Shown in pieces: positions 1 to 10,428 of a DNA stretch of 64,000 bases. A program made the translations under genes and the position numbers. The DNA comes from Marivibrio halodurans (GTDB lineage Bacteria > Pseudomonadota > Alphaproteobacteria > UBA8366 > Aestuariispiraceae). Position 1 is the first letter of the stretch. The number at the start of each line of letters is the position of its first letter. The stretch spans positions 186,001-250,000 of the forward strand of contig NZ_JAGMWN010000001.1 in the NCBI RefSeq assembly GCF_017963645.1, written 5' to 3'. The notes under the pieces were generated by a model. That model had not been told where the DNA came from, made no database searches, and saw nothing but the letters and a program-made list of their open reading frames with translations.

Positions 1-1157
1 CCATCGCGGGCGATACCGCCGATGTCGAGAGCCTTTACGCCCTGAAGGCGCTGATGCAGCGCCTGGGTGTCGCCAATATCGACTGCCGGCAGGATGGCGC
101 CCGGATCGAGGCCTCGCCGCGCGCGCAATATCTCTTCAACAGCGGCATCGCCGGGATCGATCAGGCGGACGCCCTGCTGATCGTGGGCTCGAACGTTCGT
201 TGGGAAGCGCCGATCGTGAATGCGCGCATCCGCAAGCGGTGGATGACGGGGCAGCTTTCGGTCGGCGTCATCGGCCCGAACGTGGAGACGACCTTCGATT
301 CGGACTATCTCGGCGCCGGGCCGGAGACCCTGACGGATGTCGCCGAGGGCAAGCATCCCTTCGCCGAAATCCTTCGCAAGGCCGAGCGTCCGATGATCAT
401 CGTGGGGCAGGGCGCGCTTGCCCGCGAGGACGGCGCGCAGGTCCTGGCGACCGCCCGCGCGATCGCGGAGACGTTCGGCATGGTCGCCGACGGGTGGAAC
501 GGCTTCAATGTCCTGCACACGGCCGCCGCGCGCGTCGGCGCGATGGAGATAGGCTTCCTGCCGGGCGAGGGCGGACGGAGCGTGCCGGAAATCCTTGATG
601 GCGCGAAGTCCGGCGCGGTGGAGGTCGTCTATCTCCACGGCGCGGACGAGGTGGATATGTCGGCCCTGGAGAAGGCCTTCGTGATCTATCAGGGCCATCA
701 CGGCGACAAGGGCGCGCACGCGGCCGATGTCGTCCTGCCGGGCGCGGCCTATACCGAGAAGAACGGCACCTATGTGAACACGGAAGGTCGGGTGCAACTC
801 GGTCGGCGCGCGGTCTTCCCGCCGGGCGAGGCGCGGGAGGATTGGGCGATCCTGCGCGCGCTGTCCGAGCGCGCGGGCGCGACGCTGCCCTTCGACAACC
901 TGGATGCGTTGCGCCAGCAGATGCGCGACGCGCATCCCGGGCTCGCCCGCCTCGACATGGTGGAGCCGGGGGAATGGGGCGAATTCGGCGCGGCCGGCGC
1001 GATGAAGAGCGACCTGCCCTTCGCCTCGCCGATCGAGAATTTCTACATGACGGACCCGGTTTCGCGGTCCTCGCAAACCATGGCGCAATGCACGCAAACC
1101 TTCGTGCTGGATCGTCGGAAGGCGCTTGAATCCGGGGGGACGGGCACCGATGGCTGA
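1..1157 (+). CDS. nuoG: NADH-quinone oxidoreductase subunit G, C-terminal part (5' end outside window)
   Basis: This is the C-terminal part of the large molybdopterin-fold subunit of complex I, in the peripheral arm that passes electrons from NADH through iron-sulfur clusters. The reading frame is open from base 3 and the true start lies upstream, so the N-terminal Fe-S ligands are not visible. The visible part has the typical end of the family, including [16 protein letters not shown] followed by a short tail with [15 protein letters not shown]. It is the first gene of a nuoG-H-I-J-K-L-M-N series and overlaps the nuoH start by 8 bases, which suggests coupled translation. Assignment is secure from sequence and context. 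Confidence 0.95.
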   Translation, partial: IAGDTADVESLYALKALMQRLGVANIDCRQDGARIEASPRAQYLFNSGIAGIDQADALLIVGSNVRWEAPIVNARIRKRWMTGQLSVGVIGPNVETTFDSDYLGAGPETLTDVAEGKHPFAEILRKAERPMIIVGQGALAREDGAQVLATARAIAETFGMVADGWNGFNVLHTAAARVGAMEIGFLPGEGGRSVPEILDGAKSGAVEVVYLHGADEVDMSALEKAFVIYQGHHGDKGAHAADVVLPGAAYTEKNGTYVNTEGRVQLGRRAVFPPGEAREDWAILRALSERAGATLPFDNLDALRQQMRDAHPGLARLDMVEPGEWGEFGAAGAMKSDLPFASPIENFYMTDPVSRSSQTMAQCTQTFVLDRRKALESGGTGTDG

Positions 1158-2187
1158 GTTGTTCGACGGCATCTGGTGGTCGGGATACGTCTTCCCGACA
1201 CTCAAGATCGTGGCCCTGATCCTGGCGATCACCGTGCCGATCCTGGTGTCGGTCGCCTATCTGACGCTGGCGGAGCGCAAGGTCATCGGCTGGATGCAGC
1301 TTCGCAAGGGGCCGAACGTGGTCGGGCCCTTCGGCCTGCTGCAACCCTTCGCGGACGGGCTGAAGCTGCTGCTGAAGGAGACGATCATCCCGTCGGGCGC
1401 GAACCGGGTGTTGTTCCTGGTGGCGCCGATGCTGACCTTCGTGCTGGCGCTGGTCGCCTGGGCGGTGATTCCGTTCGACGACGGCTGGGTGCTGGCTGAC
1501 ATCAATGTCGGGGTGCTCTATCTCTTCGCGATCAGTTCGCTCGGCGTTTACGGCATCATCGTCGCGGGCTGGGCCTCGAATTCGAAATACGCCTTCCTGG
1601 GGGCCTTGCGTTCGGCGGCCCAGATGGTCTCCTACGAGGTGTCGATCGGCTTCGTGATCGTCAGTGTGCTGCTTTGCGTCGGCTCGCTGCGCCTGACCGA
1701 CGTGGTGGAGGCGCAGCGCACCATCTGGTTCTTCATCCCGTTGCTGCCGATGTTCGTGGTCTTCCTGATCTCGGCCCTGGCGGAAACGAACCGCGCGCCC
1801 TTCGACCTGCCGGAAGCGGAGGCGGAGCTCGTCTCGGGCTATAACGTCGAATATTCGGCGATGGCCTTCGCGCTCTTCTTCCTCGGCGAATACGCCAATA
1901 TGATCCTGATGAGCGGCATGACGGCGGTTCTGTTCCTCGGCGGGTGGCTGCCGCCGGTGGATGTGGCGCCCTTCAACTGGATTCCGGGCGTGATCTGGTT
2001 CGCGTTGAAGATCGCGTTGGTGCTGTTCTTCTTCCTGTGGGTGCGGGCGACCTTTCCGCGCTATCGCTACGACCAATTGATGCGGCTCGGCTGGAAGGTG
2101 TTCCTGCCGTTGTCGCTCGCCTGGGTGATCATCACCGCGGGCGCGCTGATGGCGTTCGGCTGGCTGCCGACGCCCGGCGGCGCCTGA
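1150..2187 (+). CDS. nuoH: NADH-quinone oxidoreductase subunit H
   Basis: Membrane subunit of complex I (ND1 homologue) that joins the peripheral arm to the membrane arm and forms the quinone entry chamber. 345 residues, the usual length, with about eight hydrophobic segments. Family hallmarks are [15 protein letters not shown] near residues 42-56 and the acidic loop [18 protein letters not shown] in the middle, which faces the quinone site. I chose the ATG at 1150, which overlaps the nuoG stop, over an in-frame ATG at 1126: a GGGGGGA stretch precedes it and the protein then starts where NuoH normally does. Confidence 0.96.
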   Translation: MAELFDGIWWSGYVFPTLKIVALILAITVPILVSVAYLTLAERKVIGWMQLRKGPNVVGPFGLLQPFADGLKLLLKETIIPSGANRVLFLVAPMLTFVLALVAWAVIPFDDGWVLADINVGVLYLFAISSLGVYGIIVAGWASNSKYAFLGALRSAAQMVSYEVSIGFVIVSVLLCVGSLRLTDVVEAQRTIWFFIPLLPMFVVFLISALAETNRAPFDLPEAEAELVSGYNVEYSAMAFALFFLGEYANMILMSGMTAVLFLGGWLPPVDVAPFNWIPGVIWFALKIALVLFFFLWVRATFPRYRYDQLMRLGWKVFLPLSLAWVIITAGALMAFGWLPTPGGA

Positions 2188-2216
2188 GGATTTGTGAGGG
2201 ACGGAGTACCGAAACG

Positions 2217-2705
2217 ATGGCCACTCTCGACCGCGTCGCGCGATCCTTCCTGTTGAGCGAGTTGATCGGTGGCATGGCCTTGACGCTCAAGACCATGTTC
2301 AAGCCGAAATACACGATCAACTACCCCTATGAGAAAGGGCCGCTCAGCCCCCGGTTCCGGGGCGAGCATGCGTTGCGCCGCTATCCCAACGGGGAGGAGC
2401 GCTGCATCGCCTGCAAGCTGTGCGAGGCGATTTGTCCCGCGCTCGCCATCACGATCGAGGCGGAGCCGCGCGCCGACGGCTCGCGCCGCACCACGCGCTA
2501 CGATATCGACATGACCAAGTGCATCTATTGCGGCCTGTGCCAGGAGGCCTGCCCGGTGGATGCGATCGTCGAGGGACCGAACTTCGAGTTCGCGACCGAG
2601 ACGCGCGAGGAGCTGATGTTCAACAAGGATCGTCTGCTCGCGAACGGCGACCGGTGGGAATCGGAGATCGCCGCCAATCTTGAACTGGACGCACCGTACC
2701 GGTAA
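2217..2705 (+). CDS. nuoI: NADH-quinone oxidoreductase subunit I
   Basis: 8Fe-8S ferredoxin-like subunit carrying clusters N6a and N6b, which hand electrons towards the quinone site. 162 residues, the usual length. The two ligand sets are visible as [12 protein letters not shown] (residues 63-74) and [12 protein letters not shown] (residues 102-113), each CxxCxxCxxxCP. The open frame runs further upstream, but the ATG at 2217 gives the family's normal N terminus ([13 protein letters not shown]). It lies 29 bases after nuoH. A 111-base gap without further coding sequence separates it from nuoJ. Confidence 0.97.
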   Translation: MATLDRVARSFLLSELIGGMALTLKTMFKPKYTINYPYEKGPLSPRFRGEHALRRYPNGEERCIACKLCEAICPALAITIEAEPRADGSRRTTRYDIDMTKCIYCGLCQEACPVDAIVEGPNFEFATETREELMFNKDRLLANGDRWESEIAANLELDAPYR

Positions 2706-2816
2706 GACCGGCACCGCACGTCCTTGATGCATGGGCCCGTCCGGGCCGGGAATACCGCGCCGCAGGGGGCCTAGCCCCGGGGATGACGCGGCCGATTTGG
2801 GGGAAGACCACGAGCC

Positions 2817-3431
2817 ATGGCGATCGCGACGCTCTGCTTCTACGTCTTCGCGGCGATTCTCGTCGCCTGCGGGGCGATGGTGATCACCGCGCGCAACCCG
2901 GTGCATTCGGTCCTGTTCCTGATCCTGGCCTTCTTTAACGCGGCCGGGCTCTTCGTTCTGATCGGGGCGGAGTTCCTGGCGATGATCCTGGTCGTCGTCT
3001 ATGTCGGCGCGGTCGCGGTGCTGTTCCTCTTCGTCGTGATGATGCTGGACATCAATTTCCGCGATATGCGCAAAGGGGCGAAGCGCTATGCCGGGGTCGG
3101 GGCGGCGATCGGGATCGTGCTGCTGGCGGAAATCCTGCTGGTGGTCGGCACCTGGCAGCTCGATCCGGGGCTTTCGGGCGCCGGCGCGGCGCCGACGCCG
3201 GCGATCGCGGACATGCACAATACCCGCGCGCTCGGCAATCTGATCTATACCGAATATGTGTACCTCTTTCAGGGCGCCGGCATGGTGCTGCTGGTCGCGA
3301 TGATGGGTGCGATCGTGCTGACCCTGCGCCAGCGCGAGGGCGTGAAGCGCCAGCGGATCGCCGACCAGGTCGCCCGGTCCTCCAAGGACGAGGTGCGCAA
3401 GGTGAATGTTAGCAGCGGCAGCGGCATCTAG
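2817..3431 (+). CDS. nuoJ: NADH-quinone oxidoreductase subunit J
   Basis: Membrane-arm subunit of complex I (ND6 homologue). 204 residues with about five hydrophobic helices. The conserved third-helix region [18 protein letters not shown] is present; in this family it holds a pi-bulge and takes part in coupling quinone chemistry to proton movement. The C-terminal tail is polar and basic ([18 protein letters not shown]). It starts after the 111-base spacer downstream of nuoI and is followed 35 bases later by nuoK. Confidence 0.95.
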   Translation: MAIATLCFYVFAAILVACGAMVITARNPVHSVLFLILAFFNAAGLFVLIGAEFLAMILVVVYVGAVAVLFLFVVMMLDINFRDMRKGAKRYAGVGAAIGIVLLAEILLVVGTWQLDPGLSGAGAAPTPAIADMHNTRALGNLIYTEYVYLFQGAGMVLLVAMMGAIVLTLRQREGVKRQRIADQVARSSKDEVRKVNVSSGSGI

Positions 3432-3466
3432 GCCGCCGGCGGCGAAGCGGGAAGGACGTCCGAGGA

Positions 3467-3775
3467 ATGGCAGTCGGCCTCGAACATTATCTGACGGTGG
3501 CGGCGATCCTGTTCGCGCTGGGTCTGTTCGGGATTTTCCTGAACCGGCGCAACGTGATCATCATCCTGATGTCGATCGAGCTCATGTTGCTCGCGGTCAA
3601 CATCAACCTCGTCGCCTTCTCCGTGTTCCTGCAGGATCTCGTGGGCCAGATCTTCGCGATGCTGGTGCTGACGGTCGCGGCCGCGGAGGCGGCGATCGGG
3701 CTTGCCATACTGGTGGTCTTCTACCGTAACCGCGCCTCGATCTCGGTCGAGGATATAAATCAGATGAAGGGTTGA
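3467..3775 (+). CDS. nuoK: NADH-quinone oxidoreductase subunit K
   Basis: Small membrane subunit of complex I (ND4L homologue), 102 residues and three transmembrane helices. The two buried glutamates needed for proton transfer in this family are visible: E38 in LMSIELMLL and E74 in [16 protein letters not shown] shortly before the ATG serves as ribosome-binding site. It sits between nuoJ and nuoL in the standard order. Confidence 0.97.
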   Translation: MAVGLEHYLTVAAILFALGLFGIFLNRRNVIIILMSIELMLLAVNINLVAFSVFLQDLVGQIFAMLVLTVAAAEAAIGLAILVVFYRNRASISVEDINQMKG

Positions 3776-3794
3776 GGGGGCGAGGGCGTAACCC

Positions 3795-5747
3795 ATGGAA
3801 GCCGCGATCGTATTCCTGCCGCTTGCCGCCGCCATCCTGGCCGGTTTCTTCAGCCGGTTCCTGGGCGGTGATCGGTTCGCGAATCTCGTGACCTGCAGTT
3901 TCGTCGTGCTGGCGGCGGTGCTGAGTTGGATCACCTTTTTCCGCGTCGGCTTCGGCGGGGAGGGCGCCGAGCACACGATCCGGCTGTTCCGCTGGGTCGC
4001 GTCGGGCGACTTCGTGTTCGACTGGGCGCTGCGTATCGACACGCTGACGGCGGTCATGCTGATCGTGGTGACGACGGTCTCCGCGCTCGTGCATGTCTAT
4101 TCGATCGGCTACATGTCGCACGATCCGGCGAAGCCGCGCTTCATGGCCTATCTCAGCCTCTTCACCTTCATGATGCTGATGCTGGTGACGGCCGACAATC
4201 TGGTGCAGATGTTCTTCGGCTGGGAGGGCGTCGGCCTCGCCTCCTATCTGCTGATCGGCTTCTGGTATCATAAGCCGAGCGCGAACGCGGCCGCGATGAA
4301 GGCCTTCCTGGTCAACCGCGTCGGCGATTTCGGCTACGGCCTCGGCATCTTCGGGTGTTTCGTCGTCTTCGGCTCGGTCGAGCTGGATCAGATCTTCGCC
4401 GCCGTGCCCGACGCGGCCGGCACGACGATCAGCTTCCTGGGCGGGGAATTCGATGCGATCACCGCCATTTGCCTGCTGCTCTTCATGGGGGCGATGGGCA
4501 AGTCGGCGCAGCTCGGCCTGCATACTTGGTTGCCGGACGCGATGGAGGGGCCGACACCCGTCTCCGCGCTGATCCACGCGGCGACGATGGTGACGGCGGG
4601 CGTCTTCCTGGTCTGCCGGATGTCGCCGATCTTCGAATATTCCGATACGGCGCTCACGGTCGTCACCTTCGTCGGCGCCTCGACCGCCTTCTTCGCGGCG
4701 ACGGTGGGCCTGACGCAGAACGACATCAAGCGCGTGATCGCCTATTCCACCTGCTCGCAGCTCGGCTACATGTTCTTCGCGGCCGGCGTCTCGGCCTATC
4801 CGGCGGCGATGTTCCATCTTACGACGCACGCCTTCTTCAAGGCGCTGCTGTTCCTGGGGGCCGGTTCCGTCATCCACGCCATGTCGGACGAACAGGACAT
4901 GCGCAAGATGGGCGGCATCGCGAAGCACATCAAATTCACCTACGCGATGATGTGGATCGGCTCGCTGTCGCTGGCGGGGATCGGCATTCCGGGCGTGGCC
5001 GGCTTCGCCGGGTTCCATTCCAAGGACGTGATCCTGGAATCCGCCTGGGGCGCGCATAGCGGGATCGGCAATTACGCCTTCTGGCTCGGCCTCGTCGCGG
5101 CCTTCATGACGGCATTCTATAGCTGGCGCCTGCTGCTGATGACCTTCCACGGGCCCGCCCGCGCGGACGAGAAGACCATGGCGCATATCCATGAATCGCC
5201 GCCGGTCATGACGGTACCGCTGGCCATCCTGGCGGTCGGCGCGGTGATCGCCGGCGTGGCGCTGGCGCCCTGGTTCACCGGGCATCACATGGCCGATTTC
5301 TGGCGCGACTCGATCCTGATCCTGGAAGAGCACAAGGCGTTGGAGAACGCGCACCATGCGCCAATGTGGGTCAAGATCGCGCCGCTGGTCTTCGGGCTCG
5401 CCGGTATCGCGGTCGCCTATTGGGTCTATGGCCGGGGGCTGGAACGCGGCCGCGCGGCAGGCCAGTTCCTGGGACCGTTCTATCAGTTCAGCCTGAACAA
5501 GTGGTATTTCGACGAGCTCTACGATTTCCTCTTCGTTCGGCCGGCCTTCCGTATCGGCAAGCTGTTCTGGAAGAAGGGCGACGGGCGCGTTATCGACGGT
5601 TTCGGGCCGGACGGCGTCGCCTCGACGGCGGGCCGCGCGGCCAAGGCCATCAGCTTGTTGCAGACCGGCTACGTTTATCACTACGCCTTCGCGATGCTGA
5701 TCGGCGTTGTGCTGCTCGTCAGCTTCTACCTGCTGTTCGGTCACTGA
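3795..5747 (+). CDS. nuoL: NADH-quinone oxidoreductase subunit L
   Basis: Antiporter-like proton-pumping subunit at the far end of the membrane arm. 650 residues, typical for NuoL, with about 14 antiporter-fold helices plus the C-terminal lateral helix region. Family motifs include [17 protein letters not shown] (with the conserved Glu), [20 protein letters not shown], and the broken-helix region around [14 protein letters not shown]. The C-terminal part contains the amphipathic stretch expected for the lateral helix, then a final helix. Starts 19 bases after nuoK and is followed by nuoM after 16 bases. Confidence 0.97.
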   Translation: MEAAIVFLPLAAAILAGFFSRFLGGDRFANLVTCSFVVLAAVLSWITFFRVGFGGEGAEHTIRLFRWVASGDFVFDWALRIDTLTAVMLIVVTTVSALVHVYSIGYMSHDPAKPRFMAYLSLFTFMMLMLVTADNLVQMFFGWEGVGLASYLLIGFWYHKPSANAAAMKAFLVNRVGDFGYGLGIFGCFVVFGSVELDQIFAAVPDAAGTTISFLGGEFDAITAICLLLFMGAMGKSAQLGLHTWLPDAMEGPTPVSALIHAATMVTAGVFLVCRMSPIFEYSDTALTVVTFVGASTAFFAATVGLTQNDIKRVIAYSTCSQLGYMFFAAGVSAYPAAMFHLTTHAFFKALLFLGAGSVIHAMSDEQDMRKMGGIAKHIKFTYAMMWIGSLSLAGIGIPGVAGFAGFHSKDVILESAWGAHSGIGNYAFWLGLVAAFMTAFYSWRLLLMTFHGPARADEKTMAHIHESPPVMTVPLAILAVGAVIAGVALAPWFTGHHMADFWRDSILILEEHKALENAHHAPMWVKIAPLVFGLAGIAVAYWVYGRGLERGRAAGQFLGPFYQFSLNKWYFDELYDFLFVRPAFRIGKLFWKKGDGRVIDGFGPDGVASTAGRAAKAISLLQTGYVYHYAFAMLIGVVLLVSFYLLFGH

Positions 5748-5763
5748 GGGGGACCGCCTTCCG

Positions 5764-7299
5764 ATGAGTGAACTTGATTGGCCGATCCTGTCGCTGGTGA
5801 CCTTCGTGCCGTTGATCGGCGCGCTCGGCATCCTGTTGATCCGCGGCGAGGAGGCGGAGGTGGCCCGCAACGCGCGCTACACCGCCTTGTGGACGTCGCT
5901 GGTCGCCTTCGTGGTGTCGCTGTTCCTGGTGATCAACTTCGATTACGGCACGGCCGACTTCCAATTCGTCGAGCGGGCGGAGTGGCTGCCGAGCTTCGGC
6001 ATCGCCTATCACATGGGCGTGGACGGGATTTCCGTCTGGTTCGTGCTGCTCTCGACCCTGCTGACGCCGATCTGCATCCTGGCCAGTTGGGAGGCCATCA
6101 CCAAGCGCGTGCGCGAGTACATGGTCGCCTTCCTGGCGCTGGAGACCATGATGGTCGGCATGTTCTGCGCGCTCGACCTGCTGGTCTTCTATATCTTCTT
6201 CGAGGCCGTGCTGATCCCGATGTTCATCATCATCGGCGTCTGGGGCGGTCCGCGCCGGATCTACGCGGCCTTCAAGTTCTTCCTCTACACGCTGCTCGGC
6301 TCGATCCTGATGCTGCTGGCGGTGCTGGCGATGTACTTCCATGCCGGCACGACGGACATTCCGACGCTGATGCAGGAAGGCTTCCCGCGCGAGATGCAGC
6401 TTTGGATGTGGTTGGCCTTCTTCGCCTCCTTCGCGGTCAAGGTGCCGATGTGGCCGGTCCACACCTGGCTTCCGGACGCGCATGTGGAAGCGCCGACGGC
6501 CGGCTCCGTCATCCTGGCGGGCGTGCTGCTGAAGATGGGCGGCTACGGCTTCCTGCGCTTCTCGCTGCCGATGATGCCGCTGGCCTCCGAGGTCTATGCG
6601 CCGTTGGTCTTCACCCTCTCCTGCATCGCGGTCGTCTATACCTCGCTGGTGGCGCTGGTGCAGACGGACATGAAGAAGCTGATCGCCTATAGCTCGATCG
6701 CCCATATGGGTTTCGTGACCGCGGCGATCTTCTCGGTGAACGAGCAGGCGGTGGCCGGCTCCGTCATCCAGATGCTGAGCCACGGTCTGGTCTCCGGCGC
6801 GCTCTTCCTGTGCGTCGGTGTGGTCTATGACCGGCTGCACACAAGGGATATCGACCGCTATGGCGGGCTCGCCACCAACATGCCGCGCTATGCCGTGGTG
6901 TTCATGCTGTTCACCATGGCGTCGGTCGGCCTGCCCGGGACCAGCGGTTTCGTGGGCGAGTTCCTGATCCTGGTCGGCGCGTTCCAGGAGTCGAGCTGGC
7001 TGGCGGCCTTCCTGGCGACGGGCATGATCCTGGGCGCGGCCTATATGCTCTATCTCTATCGGCGGGTGATCTTCGGCGCGCTGACGAAGGACGAGCTCAA
7101 GAAGATGCTCGACCTCAGCCCGCGCGAGGTGGCGATCTTCGCGCCGCTCGTCCTGCTGGTGCTGTGGATGGGGATCTATCCGGCCACCTTCCTCGATCCG
7201 ATCGAGGTTTCGGTGTCCGCCCTGGTCGAAAATTATCAGGCCGCGCTCGCGGCCGCTGAGAGCGGGCTGGCGAATGCCGCCCCCGTGATCGCGCAGTAA
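5764..7299 (+). CDS. nuoM: NADH-quinone oxidoreductase subunit M
   Basis: Second antiporter-like proton-pumping subunit of complex I, 511 residues. Motifs include the conserved Glu in [33 protein letters not shown] with the pumping-site residues, and [10 protein letters not shown]. The open frame extends upstream into nuoL, but the ATG at 5764, just after TGAGGGGGA, gives the usual N terminus ([14 protein letters not shown]). Located between nuoL and nuoN. Confidence 0.97.
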   Translation: MSELDWPILSLVTFVPLIGALGILLIRGEEAEVARNARYTALWTSLVAFVVSLFLVINFDYGTADFQFVERAEWLPSFGIAYHMGVDGISVWFVLLSTLLTPICILASWEAITKRVREYMVAFLALETMMVGMFCALDLLVFYIFFEAVLIPMFIIIGVWGGPRRIYAAFKFFLYTLLGSILMLLAVLAMYFHAGTTDIPTLMQEGFPREMQLWMWLAFFASFAVKVPMWPVHTWLPDAHVEAPTAGSVILAGVLLKMGGYGFLRFSLPMMPLASEVYAPLVFTLSCIAVVYTSLVALVQTDMKKLIAYSSIAHMGFVTAAIFSVNEQAVAGSVIQMLSHGLVSGALFLCVGVVYDRLHTRDIDRYGGLATNMPRYAVVFMLFTMASVGLPGTSGFVGEFLILVGAFQESSWLAAFLATGMILGAAYMLYLYRRVIFGALTKDELKKMLDLSPREVAIFAPLVLLVLWMGIYPATFLDPIEVSVSALVENYQAALAAAESGLANAAPVIAQ

Positions 7300-7329
7300 A
7301 TCCGGCGCGGCTCGGAAGGTGAGAGAGCG

Positions 7330-8781
7330 ATGATGAGCGAATTGCCGATCATGGGGCCGGCCCTGCCGGAAATCTTCCTGGCCATCGCGGTCATGGGGCT
7401 GATGATGGTCGGTGTCTTCGTGAAGCCCGACCGTGCGCTGCCGCTGGTCTCCGCGCTGGCCATCGCGGTCCTGCTGGTGGCGGGGGCGTTGATCGCGGCG
7501 GGGGGCGGCGGCTATCAGCTTGCCTTCGGCGATCTCTTCGTGGTCGATCGGTTCGCGGTCTTCATGAAGTTGCTGGTGATCGCCGGGTCGGTCCTGGCCA
7601 TCATCATGTCCGAGGGTTTCATCCGGCGCGAGGGGATGGACCGGTTCGAATATCCGGTGCTGATTTGCCTCGCGACCCTGGGCATGCTGATGATGGTCTC
7701 GGCCAACGACCTCATCGCGCTCTATATCGGTCTCGAACTGCAGAGCCTCTCGCTCTACGTCACGGCCTCGCTCCAGCGCGACCGGCTGCGTTCGACGGAG
7801 GCGGGGCTCAAATACTTCGTCCTCGGCGCGCTCAGCTCGGGCATGCTGCTCTATGGCGCCTCGCTGATCTACGGCTTCGGCGGCACGACTGAATTCGGCG
7901 CGCTTGCCGCCCATTTCGGGGAACTCGAATCGGTTCCGGTCGGCGTCATCACCGGGATCGTCTTCCTGGTGGCGGGGCTCGCCTTCAAGGTCTCGGCCGT
8001 GCCGTTCCATATGTGGACGCCGGACGTCTATGAGGGCGCGCCGACGCCGGTCACGGCCTTCTTCGCGGTCGCCCCGAAGATCGCGGCCATGGCGCTTCTG
8101 CTGCGCGTCATGATGGGGCCGTTCGGCGGCATGGTGGGCGAATGGTTCCAGATCATCTGGTTCGTCTCCGCCGCCTCGATGGTGCTCGGCGCCTTCGCGG
8201 CGATCCCGCAGACCAATATCAAGCGTCTGATGGCCTATTCCTCCATCGGCCATGTCGGCTATGCGCTGATCGGCCTCGCCGCCGGCACGGAGGAAGGGGT
8301 GACGGGCATCCTGATCTACATGGCGATCTATCTCGTCATGAATGTCGGTACCTTCGCCTGCATCCTGTCGATGAAGGTGAAGGGCCGGATGGTCGAGCAG
8401 ATCTCGGACCTCGCGGGGCTCGCCAAGACCAAGCCGGCCATGGCGGCCGCGCTCCTGATCTTCATGTTCTCTATGGCTGGTATTCCGCCGATGGCCGGCT
8501 TCTTCGGGAAGCTCTACGTCTTCCGGGCGGCGATCAACGCGGAGCTTTACACGCTCGCCGTGATCGGCGCGCTGGCCAGTGTCGTATCCGCCTTCTATTA
8601 CCTGCGCATCGTCAAGGTGATGTATTTCGACGAGCCGGCGGAGGCCTTCGACCCGGTCGAGACGCGGGGGCTGAAGGCCATCATCGGCGTGGCGGGTGTC
8701 ATCGTGCTGGCCTTCATCTTCTATCCCTCGCTGCTGGCCGACAACGCGGCGGTGGCGGCGGTGTCGTTGCTGCAAGGTTAA
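7330..8781 (+). CDS. nuoN: NADH-quinone oxidoreductase subunit N
   Basis: Third antiporter-like subunit of the complex I membrane arm, 483 residues. Conserved features are [13 protein letters not shown] with the functional Glu, [18 protein letters not shown], and [14 protein letters not shown]. Two adjacent ATGs (7330 and 7333) follow AGGTGAGAG; either may be used. It closes the nuo series and is followed after only 16 bases by birA, the usual arrangement in alphaproteobacteria, so the following genes are probably read through. Confidence 0.97.
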   Translation: MMSELPIMGPALPEIFLAIAVMGLMMVGVFVKPDRALPLVSALAIAVLLVAGALIAAGGGGYQLAFGDLFVVDRFAVFMKLLVIAGSVLAIIMSEGFIRREGMDRFEYPVLICLATLGMLMMVSANDLIALYIGLELQSLSLYVTASLQRDRLRSTEAGLKYFVLGALSSGMLLYGASLIYGFGGTTEFGALAAHFGELESVPVGVITGIVFLVAGLAFKVSAVPFHMWTPDVYEGAPTPVTAFFAVAPKIAAMALLLRVMMGPFGGMVGEWFQIIWFVSAASMVLGAFAAIPQTNIKRLMAYSSIGHVGYALIGLAAGTEEGVTGILIYMAIYLVMNVGTFACILSMKVKGRMVEQISDLAGLAKTKPAMAAALLIFMFSMAGIPPMAGFFGKLYVFRAAINAELYTLAVIGALASVVSAFYYLRIVKVMYFDEPAEAFDPVETRGLKAIIGVAGVIVLAFIFYPSLLADNAAVAAVSLLQG

Positions 8782-8797
8782 GCCGGCAATCCATGAC

Positions 8798-9553
8798 ATG
8801 GTGATCAACGCCCCGGACGGCTTCGATTGTCGCTATGTGGAGGTTATCGGCTCCACCAATGATGCCCTGAAGGCGGAAGCGGAGGCCGGCGCGCCAGACG
8901 GTACCGTGATCGCGGCGGGCCAACAGACGGCGGGGCGGGGCCGTTACGGCCGGACCTGGGACTCGCCGTCCGGTAATCTCTATGTCAGCGTATTGCTGCG
9001 CGATGTCGGTCCGGTCGCCCGCGCGGCGCAGATGAGTTTCGTGGCCGCCGTCGCGCTTGGCAACGCGATAGCGGCGTTGACCCCCGATGATCTGGCCGTG
9101 CGGTTCAAATGGCCGAACGATATCCTGGCGAACGATGCCAAGGTCGCGGGGATCCTGTTGGAAAGCGGCGGTGCCCCGGAAGCCCCCTGGCTGGTCATCG
9201 GAACCGGCATCAATCTATGCCATCATCCGGAGGGGGCGGGGTTCCGGGCGACGAATCTCGCCGCGCTCGGCGCGACGGTGACGGGCCCGGAACTGGTCCA
9301 TGCCTATCTGGAGGCGCTATCGGAATGGCGGCAGCGCTGGCGGGCCCATGGTTTCGCGCCGGTGCGGGCCGGATGGTTGGCGGCGGCGGCCAATCGCGGC
9401 GGTCCGGTGACGCTGAAACTGGCGGACAAGCCGCCGCGCGAGGGCCGGTTCGTCGATCTGGACGAGGAGGGAGCGCTGCTGTTCCAGCCCAGCGGCACGG
9501 GCGGGATGGAACGCATCGCCGCCGGCGAGGTGCATTTCCCGCCACGCGCGTGA
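8798..9553 (+). CDS. birA: Biotin--[acetyl-CoA-carboxylase] ligase
   Basis: Makes biotinyl-AMP and transfers biotin to the carrier lysine of biotin-dependent carboxylases in the cytoplasm. 251 residues, with no N-terminal DNA-binding domain, so this is a group I ligase that does not act as a repressor. Visible motifs: GSTNDAL near residue 18, the biotinyl-AMP loop GRGRYGR at residues 46-52, KWPNDIL, and a C-terminal SH3-like region. The frame is open further upstream inside nuoN, but ATG 8798 places the first beta strand correctly; GTG 8801 is also possible. It lies between nuoN and coaX. Confidence 0.93.
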   Translation: MVINAPDGFDCRYVEVIGSTNDALKAEAEAGAPDGTVIAAGQQTAGRGRYGRTWDSPSGNLYVSVLLRDVGPVARAAQMSFVAAVALGNAIAALTPDDLAVRFKWPNDILANDAKVAGILLESGGAPEAPWLVIGTGINLCHHPEGAGFRATNLAALGATVTGPELVHAYLEALSEWRQRWRAHGFAPVRAGWLAAAANRGGPVTLKLADKPPREGRFVDLDEEGALLFQPSGTGGMERIAAGEVHFPPRA

Positions 9554-9614
9554 CGCGCCCCATCGTCCGCGCGGACCTTAAGGGGTGCCTAACCAGAAGC
9601 GGAGACCACAGCGC

Positions 9615-10385
9615 ATGTTGCTAGCCATCGATTCCGGCAACACCAATGTCGTATTCGGCGTATTCGACGGCGACCGTTTCGTGAAGGCTTTCCGATGCGC
9701 AAACGATCCGAAGCGCACGGCGGACGAATATATCGTCTGGTTGGACGCGTTGATGAAGCTGAACGGCCTCGACGCCTCCACGATCAGCGGCAGCATCATC
9801 GGGTCCGTCGTTCCGGAGACCGCCTTCAACCTGACGAGTCTCTGCCGGCGTTATTTCCCGGGCGAGCCGTTGGTGATCGGTGATCCCAAGGTGAAGCTCG
9901 GCAACGAAGCTCTTATCGAGTGGCCGGAGCAGGTTGGCGCCGACCGCCTGATCAATGCCTTCGAGGCGAACAGAACCTATGGCGGGCCGCTGATCGTGAT
10001 CGATTTCGGCACGGCGACGACCTTCGATGTCGTCGATGCGGCGGGGAATTATTGCGGCGGCGCGATCGCGCCCGGCATCAATCTCTCCCTCGAAGCGCTC
10101 TACATGGCTTCCGCCAAGCTGCCGCTGGTCGAAATCGCGGCTCCGCCGACCTATATCGGTAAGGAGACGAAGACCGCGATGCAGTCCGGTATCTTCTGGG
10201 GCTATGTCTGCATGATCGAGGGCATGGTCGCGCGCCTCTCCGCGGAGTTCGACGCGCCCATGAAGGTGATCGCGACCGGCGGCCTTTCCGAGCTTTTCGC
10301 GGAGAAGACGGCGGTGATCGAGGAGACCGATCGCTCGCTCACCTTGCGGGGTCTCGCTGAAATCTATAAGCGCAACGCGCGTTAG
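9615..10385 (+). CDS. coaX: Type III pantothenate kinase
   Basis: Catalyses the first step of coenzyme A synthesis, ATP-dependent phosphorylation of pantothenate. 256 residues with the ASKHA-type fold: DSGNT phosphate loop at residues 6-10, the GADRLINAFEA region, and the second phosphate motif IDFGTATTFDVV. ATG 9615 with GGAG about ten bases upstream is preferred over an in-frame ATG at 9585, because CoaX begins directly with MLLAIDSGNTN. Same strand and short spacing as birA and rnj. Confidence 0.95.
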   Translation: MLLAIDSGNTNVVFGVFDGDRFVKAFRCANDPKRTADEYIVWLDALMKLNGLDASTISGSIIGSVVPETAFNLTSLCRRYFPGEPLVIGDPKVKLGNEALIEWPEQVGADRLINAFEANRTYGGPLIVIDFGTATTFDVVDAAGNYCGGAIAPGINLSLEALYMASAKLPLVEIAAPPTYIGKETKTAMQSGIFWGYVCMIEGMVARLSAEFDAPMKVIATGGLSELFAEKTAVIEETDRSLTLRGLAEIYKRNAR

Positions 10386-10428
10386 GACGACGCGCGGCCA
10401 CCATAATGAAGAGGGGAAATCCCTAGGA

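Noticed and set aside
3603-5870. 755-codon minus-strand frame opposite nuoL
   Set aside because: Same artefact of GC-rich codon use; no family features, and nuoL is intact on the other strand.
5719-8808. Very long open frame on the minus strand (over 1000 codons) opposite nuoM-nuoN
   Set aside because: GC-rich antisense frame without stops; the translation is low-complexity His/Arg/Asp/Gln-rich text with no motif, and nuoM and nuoN on the + strand are certain.
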